A DNA stretch of 64,000 nucleotides from Hericium rajendrae. Its lineage: Eukaryota; Basidiomycota; Agaricomycetes; Russulales; Hericiaceae. The position numbers and the translations under genes were made by a program. Positions 56,122-64,000 of the stretch are shown here, in pieces (position 1 is the first letter of the stretch; each line of letters starts with the position of its first letter). The notes beneath the pieces are model-generated. The model ran no database searches. It worked only from the letters and a program-made list of their open reading frames with translations, and had not been told where the DNA came from. The DNA lies in NCBI GenBank assembly GCA_033439255.1, contig JAVRDV010000019.1:124001-188000 (forward strand). Direction: 5' to 3'.

Positions 56122-57195
56122 ATGTCTCGCTTTACCGGCTCACAACAAACTGTTGCAGTTACTATTGACCCCAACCACCTACTGGTCATGTGCTGGTGCA
56201 CACCGCCCTGTATGGCGAAAGGCGTGCGCTCAAAGCAAGGGCCCAACAAGGACAAGATCACATGGATCTGTCGCTGGTTCAACAAAGGCGGCTACCGACA
56301 TGACAGTGACCCAAAGCCATGCGGGTTCCGTGGTGCGTGCTGTTGCTCGAGATCGGTCTGCCAAAGCTGTGGGTGATGCCTTGGCCCAGTATATGACTGC
56401 GCACTGGACGGCCGCCAGCACCGTCTTCCGCCCTCAAAGGCATACACAGACGCGTGGGCGCGGGTCCAAGAGGACATGCAGCAGTTACGGAAGGAGCGGC
56501 AGCAGGTATGCGTTCTTTGCCTGCGTGGCGGGCAAGCTGACAGGTTTGGCACAGAACGGCGGCCGGTGAGCCCCGAGACATCAACCACAGGGCAGGAAAG
56601 CAGCCCGTCGTGGGGACTGGCTGGAAATTCTTCGCCTGGCTCCGTCCTCGGGAAGCGTGAGCGGGTCGGCGCCCAGGGCGCCCAAGATGGGAGCAGCCCT
56701 AGGCGCATGCGTTGCGTGATGGCTGGCCCATCGTCTCCTGCAACACCAGTGCAGGAGGAGGCGACGGGAAGGGACGGGTCAGGTGGAGAATTGCTGACGT
56801 GGAGGTATTCGCTTGTCAGCCCGCGAAAAAGTGAGATAGGCAAGGAGAAAGGCAAGGAGAAGGCTGGCAGCAGGGAAGGTGGGGACGGACCTTCATCAGT
56901 ACGCTTTCCCTGTCTCCTTTGCGTCTCAAATTTTGTGACTGGGCCTTTGGCAGGATAGTGTTTCACGTCTGAAGGCCCGTGTTTCAGTGTGAGTGTGCGT
57001 GTGTTTTCTTTGCCACCAGTGCTGAGTAATGCAGCGAGCAGGCAGGCCGAGGAGTTAGAGGTGCAGAAAGGGATGCTCCTCGAAAAGATGGTCGTTATCC
57101 AAGCACTGCAGGAACAGTGCCAAGAGCTGAAGGAGGAGAACTCTTCCTTAAGGGCCACGCTGGAGGAATTTGAGAAGGCGTTCAGTGGACAATGA
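56122..57195 (+). CDS. GRF-type zinc-finger/coiled-coil protein J, complete copy
   Basis: Start MSRFTGSQQTVAVTIDPNHL at 56122. Exon 1 has the GRF-like cluster VMCWCTPPCMAKG, ITWICRWF and PCGFRG. A ~57 bp intron (GTGCGTGC to GGCCCAG) joins in frame to VYDCALDGRQHRLPPSKAY and DAWARVQEDMQQLRKERQQ. The next intron is problematic in this copy: one G is missing before GTATGC compared with the left copy, so splicing to the downstream AG puts the Ser/Pro-rich exon out of frame, although reading straight through keeps a frame. The last exon (57021-57195) is the coiled coil ending EEFEKAFSGQ. The domain pairing is the same as in gene L. It is divergent from the TET/JBP gene. Confidence 0.55.
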
Positions 57196-57746
57196 GCTGC
57201 CCGGGCAATTGCCTACATATCTTTCCACAGTCTGCCACTAAACACTGCTGCTGTACCGCTAGTGGGTTTGAGCTGCTGCGTTTCGGCCAATCACCGCATG
57301 CCGCGCCCTGCATGTCTTAGGAACAAAATGTCGCAGTCTGCCATCAGGCCCGCCATCATTCTTATGACCCTACTCTGCCTTCCATCCAAGCATTTCAATT
57401 ATAATTTGAACTTTCACTCTAATGTTTTCAAAGACACTGCCACCGTCGTAAACCAACCCATCACCCGCTGCGTTGACCTACCCCCGCCCGCTGATCGCAC
57501 GGCTACCTACGTAATTGCGAGGCGCCCGGAGCAGATGTGGGTCAGTTATTTCTCAGATCCTGGCTGGCCCTTCAACCCAGTGCGCGGCCACGTGGTCACG
57601 CACGTTCTCTTCACACGTACAAGTACCTACCTCATGGGCGCCACGGCCTATGCCTGTCCTTTACCCTCCCACCTACGCATCCGACCCACATCTGACCCTG
57701 TCTCTGCCGTTTTTTTCTCTCACCCCTGAACTCTACAGGACCCACC

Positions 57747-58381
57747 ATGGATCTGGCTATGCTGTTGCCGGACAAAGCGACACGGACCACCACATCTCAA
57801 AGCTCGATGCCCGTGGAGGAGGGAACGCAAGAGAAACTGCGTGCAGCATGGGAGGAGATTGAGGAGAGGACCAAGAAGCTCAAGAGCAGAGAAAAGGAGA
57901 TAGCAAAGAGGTTACAGACAGTGCAGGCCTTTGCCGAGGAGGTGGTTGCATCCAAGATGGCGATGAGGTTAGAACGAACTCAGGCTCGGTCAGAGGTGGA
58001 ACGACTCCGTGGAGAGTTGGCGGAACGCAGCCAGGAGCTGGCAGGCATCTCAGAGGTCTTGTACCGGTAAGTGTTTGGCTGGGACAGGTGGCTGCTGGCA
58101 TTGGGTTGGGCTGACAGATGTGCAGGGCGAGGACCGAGGTGAAGACACTGGAGGACAAGGTAGGGTGGCTGGAAGAAGTGGTCGAGAAGAGGAATTCAGT
58201 GGTGTTGAAATTGGAAGATGCAGTAAAGCACCTGGAGCCCAGGATGCAGGACCTACGTGAGGTGCTGCAGGCAGGGCAGGAGTCTGATCCACCCGAACCG
58301 CAGTTCATTTATGACACGCAGGTAAGAGAGGTGGAGATGGAGATAGAGAGGGAGGCCAGCAGGATTCGAGGTGGTGGGTGA
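57747..58381 (+). CDS. Coiled-coil protein K, right copy
   Basis: Same two-exon gene as 1294-1928, offset 56453, with no change that disturbs frame or splice sites (intron 58067-58125). See the left copy for domain description. Confidence 0.6.
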
Positions 58382-58537
58382 TGGATCCACCTGCAGGGGG
58401 TGGTACTGTCTTCGAAAATGTTACAATGAAAGTTGAGATTGAAATTGAAATGCTTGGTTGAAAGGCGGAGCATCATAAGAATGATGGGGGGGTCTGATGG
58501 CTGGCTGCAGCGTCTTGTTTTTAGACAGGCGGCATGT

Positions 58538-58670
58538 GCCACGCAGACGTTGGCCGAGATGAGGAAGCTCAAGCATCACAGCAGTGCTGGCTGGCACCAG
58601 GCTATGGAAGTGCAGAAAGAGATCCTCATCAAAAAGACGGTCGCCATTCAAGCACCCCAGGGTGAGTCCC
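58538..58670 (+). pseudogene. Fragment of the gene J coiled-coil exon, right copy
   Basis: Same relic as 2085-2215; the downstream C/A tract is about 10 bases longer here, and one E codon reads K (EILIKKTVAIQ). Confidence 0.55.
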
Positions 58671-58834
58671 CCCCCCCCCCCAAAAAAAAAAAAAAAAAAA
58701 AACCCCCAAACAAAACTGCAGCTCACCATGGCACCCACCGCCATGATTCGTATGCCCCTCCACCTCCTTTTCACGCCTTTCAATTTTCATATTAAGGTTT
58801 TCAAAGACAATCCCAGCTGCCATATGTCATCTCT

Positions 58835-59838
58835 TCATCCACTTTGTCCAATCCTGTCCCCGTCCATCTCCATCTCCATCTCCCTTACCTGTGTGTCATG
58901 GATGTACCTCGGCTGAGGTGGATCTGGATCTGCCCCTGCTTGCAATGCCTGATATAGGACCTCAAACTCAGGCTCCAGCTGCTTTACCACTGCTCTCAGC
59001 TTCTGCAGCACCGAATTCCTCTTCTCAACCACTCCCCGCAGCCATTCCACCTTGTCTGCCAGCCCCTTCTTCTCGTTCTCTGCCCTGCGTGTACATCAGC
59101 TCAAACGAACCCACCTACCCCAATGGAGGACCCACATATACATATACTCGGCATGAGCAGCGAGCGTGTTGTCCCACTCTGCTGCCTGCACTTTGCATTT
59201 CTCCAACTCCCCCCGAAGTTGCTCCCTCTCCCGCCGAACCTGCTGCTTTTCTTCCATCACCGCCGCCTCCCGTCTGTCCGTCTCCGCTGCAATCTTCTTC
59301 AACTCCCCAAGCCAGCCATCCAGCCCCTTCTCTCGTCCATCCAGCTCCGCGGCCCGTCGCTCGTTCTTCTCAGCTCCCTCCCACACGGCCAACGGCACCC
59401 CCTCCAGCATGTCATCATCCTCGTTTGGCAGCAGGTTGACTGGATCCATCGTGGGCCTTGTCAACAGCTCCTCGGCCCGCGATGTCGCAGACTGAGACGC
59501 GGTCTTCCCTTTCTCAGGCGGAAGGTCCGTCAGCATGTGGATGTTCCCGTAGATCACTGGCTCCTCCGGTCCAAACTCTGTTCATGCCCCGTCAGCCAGA
59601 GAATCTCTCAACCCTGCCCGTGTCGCTCACCGCTCCAGCCGCAACCCATTCCCTTCACCCATTTGTGACACACAAACTTCCGGCGCACCACCGTGAACTG
59701 CCCGCCCAGGCGCACCTGGAATGCCGGGAAGTTGCAGTGACAATGGGGCTCTCCTTGGGATGACAGCTCTGACAGCTGTGAATATGCACCAGCGATGTTG
59801 TTCCCTTGGGCGATCCCCGAGGGAAGCGGGGATGACAT
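58835..59838 (-). CDS. GRF-type zinc-finger/coiled-coil protein L, right copy
   Basis: Same three-exon gene as 2372-3375 at offset 56463; no frame-changing difference was noticed. Confidence 0.6.
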
Positions 59839-60413
59839 GCTAGACCCTGGGTGAGACAAAGAAAGGATGACCCTTCTCAAGAGTCGGTGGTGCTCTTGCT
59901 CAAGCTGCAAGATGCCGTAGGTCAGGTTCGAGGTTTGCGGGCAGCAGACGTGGGATCAGACGCGGGTCTGAAGAGAGTGTGCGTGACCACACGGTAGTGT
60001 GCGACACGTGCGACAGGCGCCGGCATCGGCATCAGCGTGCAGCCTCAGGAAAGGTTCGTCCATTTATGGGAATATCTGGTTTCAATCTGGTCACCGAACG
60101 CAGCCTTAGGCTTAACCATTCTCGCCTGATCGCACGTGATCCTGCCCCCGTTCCCGGTAGATGGCTCCTTCCTTGGTTCAGCGATAGCAGGACCCTTATT
60201 AGTGTGATAGCATCATGGCGCTGGCTAGACAGTTTTGCCTGCGCATTTTGAGCTCCGCTCGGGTTCGAAGTGAGACCTGTTCCCAGGTCACGCCACAAGC
60301 CCACAACCCACCCAATTCCCTCCCTGCACTGCACTTGGCCGTCTGCCCCTGCACTGCGCTTCTCTTCCTCTCGTCTTTTTGAATACAGCCTTGACCTACA
60401 TCCTACCATCCCC

Positions 60414-62513
60414 ATGGCCCACCTCCTCCCGAACGACCCTGAGGGCGCCGTCTACTTGCTGTATTATGATAGTGAGGTTCGCCCAACCCCCTACGAGGTC
60501 ATGGTCACAAAGACTACGACATTGTATGATCTCACCAACCGTGCGGCAGACGGCATAGACGTCCATGTAACACTTGTGGCTATCTGGAAGGTAAGTTTGC
60601 TCTCATGCCCATCGCAGCGCCCGCTTTGAATATCATGCCACAAAGCCACGTCGTAACGCAGACCTGAAGGCGCATGATCTGCGCAAGCTCTTAGCCACTA
60701 GCAGCTTGGACAGCTTTGCTGACTGCCTCTCGGACACTATGAATTGCCACGAGGCTGTCTATGAAAAAATAAAAAACAATGAGCGGAAGAGCGCGGGGAA
60801 GCAGCCAGGGCCACCATTTTACACGCTGGTTGCTGAAGTTTGGAAGGAAAAGCCCAAATCTCGCTCCCCGGCCGTTCCGCGTCTGCCTTCACCATTCGAC
60901 AACATCTTGGCAACTCAGCTGGCAGAGACGCCTTGGGCTGCCGTGGCCCACGATGGTATGTCGACCTGGCTATTCCTGGCCAGCAAATATTGACGTGACA
61001 CCCAGATTTCCTGGGCACCATCAATGCTGCCAAAAGAGGCAGTCCGTCGACCCATGCCCGTTCGGCGAAAGACTACAGTGCACGTCAGCAAAACAAGCCG
61101 ATCCTGGATGGGATCCATGTGAACGGGAGATCAGAGACCACGGCTCTCCCTTTGGAGCTCTACCACCCAGTGTTTGCCCAGTTTTTGGCAAACAACCGCA
61201 ACGCCGACTTGAAGGTCCCCGTGGAGGTCCTCAACGCCACAACCGACCTCATCGAACTCCTCTCCACGCTTGTCACGTCGGAGCCTGATCGCGAATCAAA
61301 GATCCGCACAGCTCTGGCTCGCGCGCTGCAGAGAGCCACCATGAAGAGTCAAAACACAGATCTCACCACCGCCGATGGGGGGGTTTACACCACACGGGTC
61401 GGGGATCCTTTCGAGATGGCCTGCCTGTGCATCATCGAGGTCAAAGGCTTCCGGGGTGTCAGTGGGGACGCATGCATTCAGGGTCCTTCTTCCTATCTGG
61501 TCTTCTGGGCTGACGACGGGTGCGTTTGATACCTCCGTTGCCTGAGGATCTTTCGTTCTAAACATATTTGATGTGTGTAGCGCCAAGTCCTTCGGGAGCT
61601 GGGCTGCAGCCCAGGGTTCGTCATTGCCGTCACCGGGCCCACGTTGGAGTTTATAGGCTGTGTCATCACGAGGGACCTTGTGGCCCAGCACTTGTGCCGT
61701 GGTTTTTGCCTTAGCCAGTCTCGTGTCATCGACCGTCCCGCTGTCACCGAGATCGCTCGTGTCCTTCACTCTCTAGGGCTTGCCCTCAATTCCCTCCATG
61801 ACTATTACATGGGCCTGACCAAAGAGGTCGATATGACCCAGCGCTACTTCCCCTCCATCAACTGCTGGCGCACTGACGATGGGGAGGAGGTCCGGTTCCG
61901 ATACTTGAACCCGCTTGAGAAGGACCGGGCATGCGTCGCGTTTCTTGCTAAGCTGGTGGCTGTGGGCAGCGACAAGCCCATGCAGACTGGCGAGGGAAAT
62001 AAGAGGGATGTGGCGAAGCTGGAGGTGGGGCAAACTGTGGTGGTGAAATTCACCGAGTCATATGGCAAGGCTGCACATCAACTCTTGGCCCATGAAGGTT
62101 TTGCCCCAAAGCTGTTCCACTGTGCACCCCTGTCGCAAGAGGGGTTGGACTACGGCAGCCGCATGATGGTCGTGATGGAACACATCGAGGGGCAAATGCT
62201 CAGCACGGCGAGGGAAAGGCTTTCCAAAGAGGTGCAGGACGACGTCCGCAAGGCCGTTAGCAAGCTTCACAACAACCGCTTGGTCCATGGCGACCTTCGT
62301 GGCCCGAACATCATGATCGAGGGCGGAGGGGACAGGCCGAGGGCGGTGAAGATCATCGATTTTGACTGGTCAGGGGTTGACGGAGAAGTGACGTATCCGC
62401 CGTTCCTGACGCGGGGTATCTATCCGGAGGTCGTGCGGTCCTGGGAACCCATCAAATGTGCGCACGACGAGGAGATGCTGCGCATACTCTTCTCTCCCAA
62501 GGGTTCCTTGTGA
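60414..62513 (+). pseudogene. Crinkler-like gene, right copy, apparent frameshift at exon 3 end
   Basis: Exons correspond to 60414-60590, 60646-60955, 61006-61519 and 61581-62513. The run of four Gs before TGCG in the left copy (5055-5058) is three here (61518-61520). The only GT donor then leaves two bases of the last codon, and exon 4 is entered out of frame, stopping after about 25 codons. The kinase exon itself is intact (LVHGDLRGPNIMI, IIDFDW) and has one substitution, TDDGEEV for TDDEEEV. If the missing G is a homopolymer sequencing error the gene would be as functional as the left copy. Confidence 0.55.
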
Positions 62514-64000
62514 TGATGCCACGCGTGCGGCCGGGCCCCCTCCATTTTCAATTCCATTTCTCTTTGTATCTGTCTTCGATCATCGCCGCCGTGTCGTTCG
62601 TATTGCCGCCGTGTTCTTTGTATTACTCTCTACATGTGTCTGTGTCTTGGCGGTTGTAACACAATGTAATGGACTTGTATGCTCGTGCATGATCAGCCAC
62701 GGCGTGGTCGCCAGCGACGGTGGGTGCGAGGCCGTCGATGGCATATGATTGACGGGCTACGACCCCTGTCATGAAAGCCACCCTTTGCTTCATCTCCTAG
62801 CCATCATGTTTTGCTCTGTCGGCATATAGAAGGCCGTGGATGGTACGGATCGTGGCCGACGCTTTGTGATATGGAAATGTAACCCACCTGCGGCGGGAGT
62901 ATGAGGAAGCGAAAAGTGTGCAGGGTGAGATGGATGCATGGAACAAAGCGTGGGATGGGGAGCCAGTCAATTGATGAGTTGGGTTTTCCGTTATGCAGGA
63001 TGGCCGCAATCCTTGCCTTCCCCCCCTTCTGCCAGTGTCCATTTTTTTTCGTCTGTCCAAACCTGTTGATTTTCACCGGGGACCACCCCCCTCCGCCCTC
63101 CTCTCCTGTATTTATGATATAGGAAAATCCATAGAGCGCTCTGAGAGCAATCGCTGCGTTCAGGACTTAGGGTGGTTCGAGATGGAACTTACGGGAGAAA
63201 TCCCGTGAACGGTAGACAGGCGCCTCAAGGTTGAAGTAAGGTTCGACCTAGAGTCCTGGAGCAAATCCCAGGGGGAGAAACCCGGGAGCGCTGAGATAGA
63301 GTAGGTGTGCACAAGTACATAGTCGATGTTGGACTAGCTAGGACTAGGTAGAGATAGATAGGTATATTTGGCCAGTTCAGGCATGCTCAAAATGGTGGGC
63401 GGGTTCACTTCTGGTGCTTGTCGCATGCGATATGACCAGCGTGCTTTGGAGATGGACACGCAGTAAAATAGGAAGCAAATCATCATACAAATAATTGTGG
63501 AGTCCAGCACGACAAAGGTCCTTGTACGGACCCCCCCGCCTTGGAGCCCTGAGCGCTCATCATTGTCGTCACCCTCCTGTCTGTCGTGGGCACACCCATC
63601 GACCTGCAACATGAACGTGGCATGGCCACGGACTTAGATGAGCCGCAGCAGGGGGCCCAGCGTACGATCGAAGCCATGTGGCTGGCCTTCGACCTGGCCT
63701 TCCGTAAGACATACACAGAGCATTTGTGTGTAGAAGTGCGGAGGCCATGGCGGGCACCCGCGGTGACGTGCGTTTGGGTGGGCCGCTCGCCGCTCGAAGC
63801 GCCCACGGTGACTAGCTCTGGCGGTAGGACGTGTTGTACTCCAGTGCCCCAAACAAGAAATGAAACCGGTGCCGCTTTCGTCAGGCGCTTGCGCACTGCT
63901 CGTTCTGCCTCGTCTTGTTTTGCTCGCATACTCCCGCTCGAGTCGCGCGCTGTGAGGTCGCGGTGAATCGTAAGGATGATGGACGCGATCAGATGAAAGA
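62514..64000. other. 3' flank of right Crinkler copy; no confident gene
   Basis: Equivalent to 6052-7532, including the hairpin-rich stretch (63120-63370). Two extra Cs near 63530 break the minus-strand hydrophobic frame seen in the left copy. Confidence 0.4.

Larger units (their letters stand above)
56455..64000 (+). repeat. Long direct repeat, right copy (truncated by window end)
   Basis: Partner of 1-7532. Here the sequence left of 56455 is visible and shows that gene J starts outside the part shared within this window; whether the left copy also continues leftward is unknown. Confidence 0.97.

Noticed and set aside
1-64000. Complete circular plasmid or virus genome with redundant ends
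   Set aside because: Copies differ by substitutions as well as indels, genes are intron-rich and typical of a fungal nucleus, and no replication genes are present; kept only as a minor alternative for the repeat.
1-64000. CRISPR array or bacterial operon
   Set aside because: No spaced palindromic repeats with unique spacers; introns and domain families are eukaryotic.

Overview
The window looks like a basidiomycete (Agaricomycete-type) fungal nuclear genome. Genes carry 45-70 bp GT-AG introns. The protein families match what I recall from mushroom genomes: Crinkler-like proteins ending in a kinase, TET/JBP-type dioxygenases, very large Ulp1-protease proteins and KMT6/EZH2-type SET proteins. 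Family calls come from reading translated exons and motifs by eye; no search was run. Exon joins are hand-built and several are uncertain.

Layout. (1) 1-7532 is a segment carrying a GRF-type zinc-finger/coiled-coil family (three loci plus a fragment) and a Crinkler-like gene (ubiquitin-like header, PD-(D/E)XK-like domain, kinase). The same segment returns almost unchanged at 56455-64000, about 56.46 kb away in direct orientation, and both copies run off the window. (2) 7.5-10.4 kb is gene-poor, with one small SUMO-interacting-motif candidate. (3) 10.4-19.4 kb is an AT-rich, CpG-poor block without intact genes. It holds three copies of a decayed repeat, a ~305 bp satellite, an (TTTTA)n tract and three nested insertions, two of them with clear terminal inverted repeats and target-site duplications. 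(4) 20.7-41 kb is gene-rich: a small helical protein, a ~1600-residue protein with an Ulp1/C48-like core, a PHD-finger-like protein, an AT-hook-like disordered protein, an EZH2-like CXC-SET methyltransferase, two paralogous double-zinc-finger proteins (H1, H2) and the first member (E) of an unknown family. (5) 41.3-52 kb is a duplicated module, [family member F + 52/53 bp minisatellite] and [member G + the same minisatellite]. (6) 53.5-55.2 kb encodes a TET/JBP-type 2-oxoglutarate/Fe(II) dioxygenase, followed by the second copy of the flanking segment.

Taken together, the 35 kb between the AT-rich block and the right-hand repeat is unusually rich in chromatin-type domains (CXC-SET, PHD, AT-hook, TET/JBP, Ulp1-like, zinc fingers), with paralogous divergent gene pairs. 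Whether this is a mobile or amplified unit with ~56 kb period, a segmental duplication, or an assembly effect cannot be settled from the window. Several frame problems sit in homopolymer runs, so sequencing error must be excluded before any gene is called broken.
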